A stretch of 64,000 bases of DNA from positions 51,619,836 through 51,683,835 of the forward strand of contig CM055095.1 in assembly GCA_029204225.1 (NCBI GenBank), written 5' to 3'. The stretch is from Diphasiastrum complanatum. Taxonomy: Eukaryota; Streptophyta; Lycopodiopsida; Lycopodiales; Lycopodiaceae. The first letter of the stretch is position 1. Each line of letters begins with the position of its first letter. Of this stretch, positions 36,501-49,700 are shown one piece after another. Below the pieces are notes generated by a model. It saw only the letters and a list, made by a program, of their open reading frames with translations. It did not search any database and was not told the DNA's origin. Both the position numbers and the translations under genes were made by a program.

Positions 36501-39500
36501 AGGTTATTGACATGATGTAGAATATCAATAATAATGACTTGCATGTATAGGAATGCAATAGGGTTGCATGGACACATGCACAGGCAATACGGTTATACTT
36601 TCCTCTAGAAACTCACCCTACTACCATTCCCTATTGTGTGATTGATTGCCAGTTCTCTCTCTCGCTACATCAGTATCCGGTGGCTTGGGGGTGATGATAT
36701 TGGAGATTGATCAGTAGCTTCTACTTGGTTGGGTGGTTTGGCTCCATTGTTATTCCTTTGACGGATTTGGAGTTGGTGAGCTTTTCATCGATTTTGATAA
36801 AGAGCAATAGTTTTGCTCTTCCTGGTGGTGAATATAGGCATTATCCATAGCTATATTGATTCGGATCAGATCTATGTAGTGTTTATGACGGTTTTTGACT
36901 AGTATTCCATTGTTTTGCTTGAATTGCTCATAAGTTACCGTGATTGAGTGTTTCCAGCACATGTACTTGCTGCTAGGGAACCATTAAGTATGGATATAAT
37001 AATTGCATGCTGGTTTATCCTAAGATTTTGGCTTCTAGACTGTGTTTTGGTCAAAAAAAGCTTGTTTTTGGGTGTTTTTGGCTAGAAATGGACAATAACA
37101 GTTATGTAATGGCAAAATCAAGCGTGTCAAGAGCTGGTCCAGGTCGTTTTGAGATCTGCATGAGGGATTTATGGGTCAGAACATGGAAAAAACCCGGAAT
37201 ATAGTTAAAAAAGCATGTTTCTGAACGTTTTTTAAAGTTTAGATGCATACAATTGTTGGATTGCTTGGAAACTTTGCATGCATGTTCCCCAACATCATTT
37301 GAAACTGTCCTATCAGTATTAGCAGAAGAAATGCGCTGTAGAGGTCGTGCATGGCTGAAAACGATATGAAAATTGATGATTTTCATGCCTTTTTGGTGAT
37401 TTGATTCTCCAAAACCATAAAGGGATCACTGCCGGAGCTCATAAAGTTCGTTTAGTAGTCCATTTGGCCTCGCTGAAGGCTTGTCCACTGTTTCATCAAA
37501 GATTCATAGTAGTGTGTCTTCTTGAGAATCATTTTTTGCTCGTTTTTTGCCTGTATGAATGCTTCACTAACAAAATTACTGACTAAGGACATTCGAACTG
37601 CATGTTGAGTAATCAAATTCTAATTACCTTTAGTACTAACAACTAGTCCGTCAGAATTTTTGAGTACCTAAGTTTTTAGTTTCAGCTTCGTTATTATCTA
37701 TGCAATGAACTTAAACGGGTGAATTGACCTTATTGAGGATTACATTCAGTCTAACTAGGTCACCATACTTTCACTTTGGGTAAGGATAGACGTATTCATT
37801 AACTAAATTAAGTTATTTCCTGAATGTAGATAATTGACAATAACTGAAGAAACTGCAAATTCGGATATATCAGCGTACATACAAATTTGCCAGCAATTGA
37901 GTACTGCAAACTCGGATATGAACTATAGGAATAGCATAAGAGACCAACAAATGGAAGTTTAACTGAACAAAGTGAAACTGTTGTCTTCATCGAATCTTGG
38001 ATTCTAGCCTAAAACTTACTCAGAAAAAGGAGAAAAAACCCAAGGTTGTTGAAGATTGGCTCATAGATTGGAGCAGTTATTTCAATTTACATGGTGTTCT
38101 CGAGGAGAAAAAAATTGAAAGTGATGCCTTGTTTCAAGAATAGATAGAAATTACAGATCAAAAGGAAAACTATCTGAGAATGGGACATATCCAACCCAAT
38201 AAATCACCATGGGGTGCTCCTGTTCTTCTGAAAGCAAAGAAGGATAGAGGTTTTCAGATGTGTGTAGATTACAAGGGGTTAAATAAAGTAACTATGAAAA
38301 ATAAATATCCAATACCTAAGATGGACGACCGAGTAGATCGCTTGGGTGGGGCTAAATACTTCACTAAGATTGATCTTAGAACAGGGTATCGTCAGATAAG
38401 AATTAAGTCAGAAGATGTGCAAAAAACTGGATTTCGTACAAGATTTTGTCATTACGAGGTCTTAGTGTTACCTTTTGAATTAACAAATGCTCCAGCAACG
38501 TTCCAACAAATGATGAACGATTTATTTCGCCCATATTTAGGGAAGTTTGTAGTAGTGTTTTTAGACAATATTCTCGTCTAAAGTAGAACCTTTGAGGAAC
38601 ACATAAAATATATTAATATTTTCTTGACAAAACTTTCTTAGGAGTTGCTCTACACTAAAGCATCCAAGAGTGAATTCTTTAAGCATGAGCTAGTTACCTA
38701 GATCATAAGATCACTGCTTATGAGATGATTGACGAGAATAAAATTAAGATAGTAGTTGATTGGCCAATTCCACAAACTGTTAAACAAGTTAAATCTTTTC
38801 TTGGATTTACACTTTTCTTTTGAAGATTTACTGAGGATTATGTCAAGGTGGCAGCACCACTCCATAATTTGACAAAAGGTGTTGTTAACAAAAAGAAAAA
38901 GAGGAATCAACCTAATCCACCTGTTGTTTGGAATGAGGAATTGAATCGGTGTTTTGAGAAACTTAAAGCCCTGATTGTTTTGGCTCCCATAATACAAATT
39001 GAAAATCCAGAACAACCTTACGTAAAAGTTCATTGATCTTCAGTTGCGTTGTACAACGCAAAAAAAAAAAAATTATTTGCTCTAATCCATGCACTTAAAT
39101 TTGAAGACACTACTTGTAAGATAGTAAGTTTAGAGTGTATTCGAATCACCAGCTGCTAAAGTATTTCTATAATCAACATGATCTTCGAGGTAGGAAAGCC
39201 AAATGGGTTTACTTGATGAAAGAACTCGATCATGAAACCCGTTATATAAGAGATAGCTCTAATCAAGTTCCAGATGCTCTTAGTCGGATTGGTGAATTTA
39301 AATGAATTATCTTTCACCCAAATTTCTACAGATCTATATCTTATGATTTTGGTCGGATTTGGAACATTGTTTGGATCTAAAGAAATGAGAATAGTGTTGG
39401 GAAAAGTTCATAGGGGGTATCAACTAGCTAAAAAAGTTAAGAAGATTGTGGAACAGTCTATCATTCAAAATGGTTTACTATTTCGAAATGGAAAAGTTTG

Positions 39501-40681
39501 TGTACTTGAGGATGATGAGCTCTTTATTTGAATGTCATGACATACTCTATGCAAAGCTGTGGAAGTTAAATCTATTAAGATTCAAAGAGTTGCTGATTTT
39601 TTGCATGAATTGCAAGAGATGCTACAATTAGCTCATGAGAGTATTCTTGTTAGAGTCCAGTTACGACTCTACGACGACCTCGGCACGGCCGGTTACCAAA
39701 GGGCCCGAGGCCAAGTATTGGCAAGGGCCGATGACCAAGGAGGACGTCTGTCTCAAGTTGGGACCAGTGCGTCACGAGCAGTGACCCGGTGTGGCCGCCT
39801 GACAAGTTGTCAGAGATGCGGTGTGTCTTGACCGTTGGGACCCTAGCCGTCAGTGACGAGATGCTAGCCGACAAGTAGTCGGGGTGACCAAGAGGGTCAC
39901 AGGTCTTTGGTGGGGTGATCACCCACAGGTGGATGCCATGTGCCAGTTGATGGGAATAGCAGGTAGAAGGACTCAAAGAGGGGGTGCCTATGGTTGGGAG
40001 GTTCATTCTACACACCGGCTTCTAGGATTCACGAGCTTGGGGAGACTGGCTTGTGACAATTGGTATCAGAGCCTCGTTTTAGAGAGAGAAAACGTCGTTC
40101 TAGAGAGAGAGAGTGTAGAAATTGTCAGATTTTGCTTGTTTTTGAAGGATTTTGGAGGGAGAAAACGTGGGAGACAAATTGGAGAAGAAAGGTGGGCCTC
40201 CAGCGCTGCTGTTCCAGCATACAGGGAGCCCACAAACACCCGTTTGAGGGAGGAAATTAAACTGTAAATGTATAATTGCTTATGCATTTGTGAATACAAA
40301 TGGTGGTTTAAGCAAACTCAGCCACATCCTAAAGCAATCCTTATTGCAAAAATAGTAGTAGAAGGCAATTTTTTGCATAAAGGAGGATAATTTATGCATG
40401 ACTGAGCCAGAGTTCAGGCTTTAGGAGTGCTCATCATCTGTCAAATCGTCCTAAATGCACTGGTAAACTACTATAACTGTAGAGGGATTGCATTTGAGGC
40501 TTCGAGCATCTGAAATAGTTAAGTAACTGCTTATTGGATAGTTAAAAAACAGCAGTTATGGGCTTCCATTTCCGCCCTTGTGTCAGCGCCTGACACTGTG
40601 CCCTCCAATATCGTTTCTTCCTGCTGAAGCGAGTGGATGGTGAGTAAAACGGCGCGGCTACCTCCAAGATTATCTCCTTGA

Positions 40682-40745
<64 letters not shown>

Positions 40746-43700
40746 GGGCTCGGATTGCAGCAGAAGGCGTTCTCTGCTCGGGCCCCGAAGTTTTGCTTTG
40801 GGAGATAGAGAGGTCGGCGCGCGGGGGGGGGGGGGGGGGGGGGGGGGGTTTGTTTGTTAAACATTTAGTAAACTTTATGTTTAAGTGGAGTAGGTGGCCA
40901 TGTGGTTGGGGGCGGGTGGGGATTTGGAAGTTTCTTTTTTATGGATTTTTTCATTTTTTGGAGTTTTCCATAGGCACTTCTTATAGTTGAGAACTATAAG
41001 ATTTATTGTGCAGTTAAGGTTGAATCTAATGGCTTCGAAAATTGTGTACATTTGATTTAAATGCATCGACATGGTTTTTTGGCAGTGTTATGGCTTAGGT
41101 ACCATTTGCAAAATTCATTGGTATAATTTTAATAAGCACGTTATGGTCTGTAAAAACTATGTTTTTTGGACATTGCTTTATTAAAAGAAATTATACTCGT
41201 AAAGATTCTCAACTGAACGAGTGTTTTTCGGTTAAGAAAAGCAAGTGGTTATGTGTAAAGTTCCAGTAGGGGAGATAATTTTCCCGTCTTCTTGGAAATT
41301 TTTCCGGCATCACCTAAAAATGATGGACCCTCTGATTTTATAACAACTCAACCTTGGGTGAGACTGTTATGGAACTTTATAAAAGTTATAAGTACCGAAA
41401 CAACCAAATGCAAAATCATTTTAGACAATTATAGGCCATTAGTTCAAAACAACTTGAGCTTAAAAACGGAAATTTTTTCCGGTGAGTAATGCCCGGAAGT
41501 TGTCGATGACTGGATAAACCATTTGTCGCTGCACAAACGTCCCAGAGTAAACAAAAGCGAATTTCGTTGGTGCTTTGGGTCAAGCCTCATGTGAGTGCAA
41601 CCCATAGAGCTGTGACTGGGCTGAATTCTTGGTGGAATTCCGTAAAGCTTTTTTCACAGTTAACGAAAGCTTTATTAACTGCAATGGGCAACCGAGAACA
41701 TGAATTCTTGGATTTTTTGGCCAAGGTGTCGTTTTTTCAAAATCGTGCACGGCCAGAAACGGCCCAGAAGCCTAGGATGGAAACTGAAATGGAACGAAAA
41801 AGTTGTTTCTTGATGTGCTTGAAGTCGTGGGCGTACCAACACTGTTTGTCGTTATGAAAAAGAAAAAGCCGGTTCATTCTTCCCCATTTCTGAATTTGTC
41901 ACTGTGAACCTTACGGTGACCGTAAAGATTGTGAAAAGGGGCAAAAGAATGTTTGTTTAAGTTGAAGTTGGAATTTTTCATAAATTCTCGAGAACTTAAT
42001 TTACTTGTTTTTTTTCTGACACTTTGATCAGGAAGTGGAGGGCCTTCGTGGCGAAAGAACCTGTGGTATGGGACGCAGGCAATTCCAAAATGAAGATCTG
42101 AAACTAACTGGATCAGTATGACCATAGTATGGCCGTAAGTCTTAGTGCTGCCAAATACTATCGGTCATTAAACGGGTGTTTTGTCAAAAATTTGAGATAT
42201 TGGTCATGACCCCTTTTTTTGGATATCTCAAATTTACAAAACCGGAAACCCGGCATGCTATTTCTTAATAAATGATATATTGGTGAATTTCATAACACAT
42301 TTGTTAACCCGAAAATTTGTGATTCCTTGGAAGGTAATACTGATTACCCGTTGACCATGGACGATGTCACAGAAATGGTTAATAAACTGTTTTCTAAAAT
42401 TGTTTTCTCTACTTGAATCTTCAAGAAATCTTTTTCTGATTCACGGGTTAATTCACAAGCTTGGAAACGAAGAAGATCTTTGGTTTGATCACTGTGTTGG
42501 GACATCATTGGTATTTGCTTACAATGATGCAACACTTCTTTTGGCTTTCAAGATTTTCTCGGATCTCTTCTTTGAAACTTCTCACAGCAAATCTCGATTG
42601 ATATGTGCCCCTTGGAAACTCGTAAAGTTTCCTCTTAAAAAGGGGGAGAGGTAGGAAGAAAAGAGGGTTATCAAGGAGATGCATCTATCACAGATTCCAG
42701 GAGGAATCTGTTATAGATGACGGGCCTGTTTTATAAATCAGAAACGATAGGCTATTCAGATATTACAGAAATCCTTTATAGATTATAGTTGATATCAGGT
42801 TTGAATATTTAAGGTGGGGAAAAATTAGAAAGGACTGTTGCAGTAGGAAAGTGGCTGATAACAAGTCCGACTGATTTGAGTCAGAACTCGGTAATTCTAT
42901 TGCAAGATGGGAGGTTTGTTGAAACCTGTTCCTTGCTGGATATAGTCAGCTTGATCTTAGTTTGGACTGAGATCCGTGGGTTGATGCAAGGAAGGAAATT
43001 CATGTTTACAATATATTCTTTTGAGTGAATCTCCGGTTGAGATTTTGGATGTGACATAGCACTCTTTGAGAAATATTCTCTCTTAGAGGATAACCTAGTT
43101 ACAGGATTCTCAGTTATGAAAGTGTTATGTATAGATCAAGAGTTATCTGTAGAGATATGCTATGTAGTGAATCTTTGTGGATCATTAAAACCTTTTGTAC
43201 AAATTTCGAATCCTGTGGATCTACAAAGTATTCCGTGAACTAAGTTTATTTGCATGCATAAACTAATTGTTGGTGCATAGGCATATTGATGAGAATTGTG
43301 TTTGAAACAATTTCTCGCTGGGTTATAGTAATTTCTCATTGAGAATTGCTTATTGACCTAGAATTGATTTAGAATCAGATTAAATGTGGTGTTTTGGTAC
43401 CACATCGATTTTAAATATTTTCTAAATCTGATACAACTAACCGAGTCAGGAGCGTTACTTCTGAGTTAGTTGTGGAAAATCAACAATAGTAATCTTACTT
43501 ATGGATATTATTGTTGAAAAGTATTGCTTATAAGTCACATCATTTATGAGTCATTTTGGATTCATTTACTGATGGGTGTGCATAGAATACAAGAGTGTGT
43601 GTGAGTTGTAAAAGTCTGGAACTTTCCAGATGGAAAGGACTTTGTGAACAGCTCATGTGTCTTTTAAGAATTGTGATACACTCTTATGATATGGTATGGT

Positions 43701-46700
43701 CTCAAGAATCTGGAGAGTTGGGATTGGTATATCATAACTCGGATTCTAGGAAATACCTAATCCATAGGAGAGGATAGTATTCATACCCCGGATGAATAAA
43801 CCGGTTAGTGGAATTTTGGTTCGACTGATCACCTTACCAAATCGACTATGTTTATCCGGGTATAGACTGGGTAGTCATAGAGTGTTTGTTTAGGCTTTAC
43901 GGTACCAAAGTGACATTTTGAACATTCACGATTCGAAGTTCACTGGTCGCTTTTGGTCAGGCCGTATTTGCTAAACTAGAGATGACTCTAAGTTTAAAAG
44001 TTCTTCTGATCATTGGTAGTTGCCTTCTTTTATTGAGTATAGGACAAGAATCCAATGAATTATGATTGACGAATCATAGTTTAGATTCTAGTTATACTTA
44101 ATCGGTTAAAAGAAGAATTACCCACAAGATCAGCAGATCAGTTAGATATCTATTCATATTTTCTCCTCGGAGAGGTAATCACCTTGATGGAGATTGGGTT
44201 ATAGTGAGCATTTGGCTACCGGTTATAGCCCGTGCGTGCTTACATATAGTTTTAAACCTATATCACCCATTGGGGTTGAGACTCGGTCGATCAAGTTTCA
44301 GAAAGTAGCAGATTTCCTATTTAATATGTAGGAAATGCTACGGTTTGCACGTGAGAATGTCTAGTGTACCCAGGATGGGGACCGACATTATGCAAGTCTG
44401 AAAAGATCACCGAGAGACTTCCAAATGGGGAATTGGGTATTTTTTGAGAATCTCGATGGATTCAAGTGTAATGCGTGCTGGCTAGCATTACTAATCGTCC
44501 CCTAGATATAGAGGACCGTTTGAGATCTTGAAAAAGATCGGATCCTTAGCTTACCACTCGGAACTCCCGGATGGATCTCAAGTGCATCCCGTATTTCACG
44601 TAAGTCGTCTCTGAAAGAGTCTACGTGAAGGAGAGCATCTTGGATCTGGAGATCGATTGGACCTGTTGGATGAATCATCGGGTGTGTCTCCGCTTGAACC
44701 CGAAAAGATCTTGGATACAAGAACTAAATGAGTGTGAAATCGTATAGTTGCCAAGCATCTGGTTCGATGGAAGGGATGTACAGACGATGACGATTCTTCG
44801 AAACAAGAAGGAAGCTTAAGGAGGAACTTTCCCAGTTTTAAGTCCTGAGGACAGAACTTGAATAAGGGGGGAAGAATGTCATGACCACGACTGGTCTCGG
44901 GTAGCGTGTCCACGTTAGGGACTGGTAGACCAACAACCCGTAAGTTAATTGTGACTATAAGGGAATTGGGGCCCTTATGTGTACATGGTCATAATTAATG
45001 TTTGTAGGCCTAAACACTTGATGGTGGATTTATATGGGTCTATCAGTGAGTCATTGGGGAACTGGATGACGTGGCCCAGATAGGCTGCTGAGGTGTCCAG
45101 TGAGGAGTCACAATGCACTACTAGTGGTGCATGGGCCTTGGAGGGTATAAATATACCTATTGGGCTCTCACTAGTGTATGCTTGATAGCATGACCGGTGG
45201 CAGGATGCTGTTGGTGTGATGCCATACTCCTCTTTGTGATTGATCCATAGCTTGGGGGCTAGATCGGTTTGATCTAGGTTTGGTTGGGTCGGTTTGTCCA
45301 CCATCAGGTTCCCTTGTGTTTGGCGTGCTTAGAATAGGATCCTTGGATTGAGGTCTTTATAAGCGTAGGACGCAAGGGAAGTACTACCTGTCCTTGGCTT
45401 TGTTACTTTCCAGTTGCCTTTTGTCTCTTTCAGTTCTAAATTGTCAATAGGCTGAACATTTCTTTTTTCCTAACTGTGTTTCAATAAGTGAAATTTCTAG
45501 CTTGATTCCGTGTTGTCTCTATTTTTTGTTTCATAATGGAAGATGATAGAGTTGATATTCCGCTCAGTCCACCCGTTGCTCTTCCATCACCACCACCCAA
45601 CCCTGTGCTTAGCCCTGACCGTAACCCGCCTATAATGGCTGCTAGTTCGTCTGCTGATGTTTCCTCTTCTGTGCAAGCTTGCATGGATAGTATGGAGAAG
45701 ACCATTGCAGAGATGCGAGAGATGCTCTCCTCTGTAGTTGGTGGTTTTGCGTCTTCCTCGCAACATACTCCGCCTTATCCTTATCCATTTCCGTCTTCTG
45801 CAGTTCGTCCTGTGTTACCTCCACTCTACCCAGAAGACAGAGATTTTAAGCTTACTCATTTCGTAGGAAATACTTCCCAGAGAACAACTGATGTTGTAAA
45901 CCAGTGGTTGCATCAGTGGGACGATTATTTTGATTTGAAGCGGGCCTCAACCGAGGAGGGTTGGCGAGTCCACAAAGTTGCTTACCATCTCACTGATTTT
46001 GCTGATAGGTGGTGGCGCATTTTGTTGAAGTTTAATCAGGCTCCATCCACCTGGATTGATTTCAAGCGAGCTTTTTGGCCTTCGTGAAGAGTTGAGACCT
46101 TCAGTGCTTAGTGAAGGGTGCAAGACCTTAGAAGAGGCAGTTGCTACAGCCCTCAACTTTGAAGGTAATGTGCGCACCAAGGCTGAATCTGGAGCGCCAA
46201 GCTGGCCTCAGAAGAAGGGTTCGCGAAAGTCTGGCCAAGCTGGTCAAAAAGGCTTTTCGCAAAAGGATCCTATCCAGATGCAGCAGACTTTGAAGCGCAA
46301 GGCGGGATCTCCTATGGCTTGTCGTGCTTACGACAAGTCTCCCCTCAGTCCTGAGCAAAAGGAAAAGGCCAAGAAAGACGGATTATGCTTTTTGTCTTGG
46401 CAAGCATCTTTTCAAAGATTGTCCTCGACGTACGGGCAAGAAGCTCCATACTGTGCAACGTCAAGATGAGGGCAAGGATGAGGAAATTTTGGATGAATTG
46501 TTGGTAAGTGATGATGAGGACACTCGTCGTGTCATGACTATTTCGGTGCAGAAGCTTGTTCCAGAGGCACCAGTTTGTTACTTGTCCACCAAGGCGCGGG
46601 AAGCTTATCAGTTTCTAGATAGTGAACTGATAGGCATGAGGAGAAAACTAGAAGATCATGACGTGCTCGTCTTGTTTGACACTGGTTCCGCGCATAATAT

Positions 46701-49700
46701 TATCAATTCTCGTGTGGTGAGGAAATTCACTTGGCTACTGTTCCATCTGATTACCGGTATACTGTTGAGATGCCAGATGGTAAGGGAACAGAGGTTTGGG
46801 ATGAAAGAATCTCTCGAGCGTCTTTGTCTATTCAGACGTATACCGAGAAGTTAGATTTTGAAATTACTAAACTAGCTAAGTTTGATATTGTACTTGGTAA
46901 GTGGTGGCATGCAAGTAAGCAGCCCGCTATAGATTTTAAATCACATGTGTATAAGTTCGGGCACGAGGGTATGTCTCATGTCTTAAAGGGGGAGAGACCA
47001 TCTGTTGAGGGTCCTCTTGTTACCTATATGCAAATAAAGAGAATGGAGATTCAGTATTTGTGGTTGTGTTATGTGAATGTTGATTCCAGTTTCGATTCTT
47101 ATGTTGGTAATAATCAGATAAGCACACTCACTAATAAACCACAGGAAGCTTCATTTACTCTTGCATCCCCTAGTGCACATGTATTTGCATTACAGCCTAG
47201 ATGTGACCCAGCAAGTGCGTTGGAGAAGTCCATCCGCACGCAGTTTAAACACGTGCTAATTAGTAATATGCCAGAGGGATTGCCGCCTAGTCGGAACGTT
47301 GATCATCGTATTGAGCTCGTTCCAGGGGCAAGTCCGGTATGTAGGCCTCCTTAGAGGATGAGCCTAAAAGAGGAAGAGGAAGTCAGACACATGTTGGAGG
47401 AGTATCTCAAGCTAGGGTACATCCGTCCGAGTTATTCACCTTTCGCCTCTCCTATTTTACTTGTTAAGAAAAAGGATGGTAGTTTCGGATGTGTGTAGAT
47501 TACAGGGGATTGAATAAGATCACTGTAAAGCACAGGTATCCGATGCCCAGGATTGATGATCTACTGGATGCGTTGCAAGGTGCAACCATTTTCAGTAAGA
47601 TAGATCTCAAAAGTGGATACCATCAAATACGGATTCGAGATGAAGACGTCCAGAAGACGGCCTTCCAAACCCGTTTCGGTCATTTTGAGTTTTGGTTATG
47701 CCATTTGGGTTAACCAATGCCCCATCCACGTTCATGATGCTCATGAATGATGTCTTGCGAGACTATATGGGCAGGTTTGTCGTCAATTTTATTGACGATA
47801 TATTGGTTTTTAGTAAAGCGGTTGAGGAGCATGAGATTCATCTCAAGGCCGTTTTGGACAAGTTACAAGCTTCTGTCTTGTATGCCAATGCTCAGAAGAC
47901 AGAGTTGTGTAAGACTCGTGTCGAGTATTTGGGTCACGTAGTGACAACTGAGGGTATTTCGGTTGACAGCCAAGGTGGCTATGGTTAAGAAGTGGCCGAG
48001 GCCTGCCGATATACGCCAATTACAGTCTTTCTTAGGCGTTTGTAAGTTCTACCGGCGGTTTGTTAGGAATTATTCCTGGATAGCTGCTCCTTTAACAGAC
48101 CAGTTAAGGAAAAACAACACTATGATTTGATGGGATGCTGAAGCTCAGCAACATTTTGAGAACTTGAAGGACTCTGTGGCCACGGCTCCAGTTCTCAAGA
48201 TTGTGGATACCCAGAAACCTTTTGACCTAGAGACGGATGCAAGTGGCATTGTCGTAGGTGCAGTGCTGAGCCAAGAGGGTAGACCAGTAGCCTTTGAGAG
48301 TAAGAAGTTGACACCAGCTCAACAGAGATATCCTACACACGAGCAAGAGTTGTATGCGATTATACATGCGCTCAAGGTGTGGAGACATTATTTATATGGC
48401 GCCGAATTTTATGTGTACACAGATCATCATACTTTAAGGTATTTTTGCACTCAGCCAGATTTGAAGGGCCACCAAGCTCGGTGGGCCGAGCTGATGCAGG
48501 AATTTCATTTGGAAATTCGCTTCCGAAGAGGGACGGAAAATGTGGTCGCTGATGCACTATCTCGTATACTGCATCAGATGAGCTTTACTGTGGTTGACAG
48601 TGGTCTCATGGAGGAGATTAAGAAGGCTCAAGAAAATGACCCGCATTGTCAGCGTGTGTGGCCTAATGCGCGCAAGGTAGTCGACCAAACGGAAGGGTCA
48701 GTCGAGGCTGTCGCTTCCGTAGAGGCACACACCAGTACATATTTAACATACACCGTGAAGGATGGTATGTATGAGCATAGCCTTTGGCAACGAGCCTTGC
48801 CTTGTACCTTTCAATGGTACCATCTGCCTTATACTTGATTTTGTATACCCATTTAGAACCAATTGCCTTCTTCCCATGAGGAAGATCAACAAGAACCCAA
48901 ATCTGGTTCTTCATAAGTGAGTCATACTCATCTTGCATCGCATCCTCCCAATGTTTTACTCCCTTGGCCTGCTCATAGAAAACAGATTTTGTAGAGGCAA
49001 GTATCTTTCCATCATAAAATGTCCCGCAAAGTCGACAACAGTCACCGTGGGACTGTTTTGGGCTGTCCAACAGCCATGACTCTTCTTACAATTTGCTGTC
49101 CAAGATCCTCCGACACCGCACTTGGCTGTCCAAGATCTTCCAAAACTGGTCCTTGCTGTCCAACAGTTCCTGCAGGCTGATTTTGAGCAACAATGGGCGA
49201 TTCTTGATGAACATTAGGCTCTAAACTTGATGAGGTGTTGGGCAGGTCGAAACTGGTTGATTGCTGCCCCTTATCTCCAGCAATAGAAGATGGTACCAAA
49301 TCTGGAAAAAACTTCAACATTCACACTATGTGGGCTGTCCCCCTTCAAGATATGACTTGGGGCCACATCCAATGAATTCTTTTCATCAAAATGCACATCA
49401 CGACTAACAATAATCTTGTTAGTGCTCAAATTGAACAGCCTATAGCCTTTGCTTTCACTACTATACCCAACAAAAATGCATTTAACTCCTTTATCCTCAT
49501 GCTTTGTACGAAGTTTATTTGGAACAAAAGCATAAGCCGTACAACCAAAAATGCGAAAGTGAGAGATTGTAGGCTTCTTTCCATACCAAACTTTATAAGG
49601 AATTAATACTTTCAATGCTTTAGTAAGACAACAATTGCTTATGTATGCTGCCGTTATAACCGCTTCAGCCCCAAACTTGTGAGGCAGCCCCTTTGCTTTG

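Noticed and set aside
40670-40864. ORFs over the CT and G runs (Ser-Leu, Arg-Glu and Gly repeats)
   Set aside because: They are simple translations of microsatellites.
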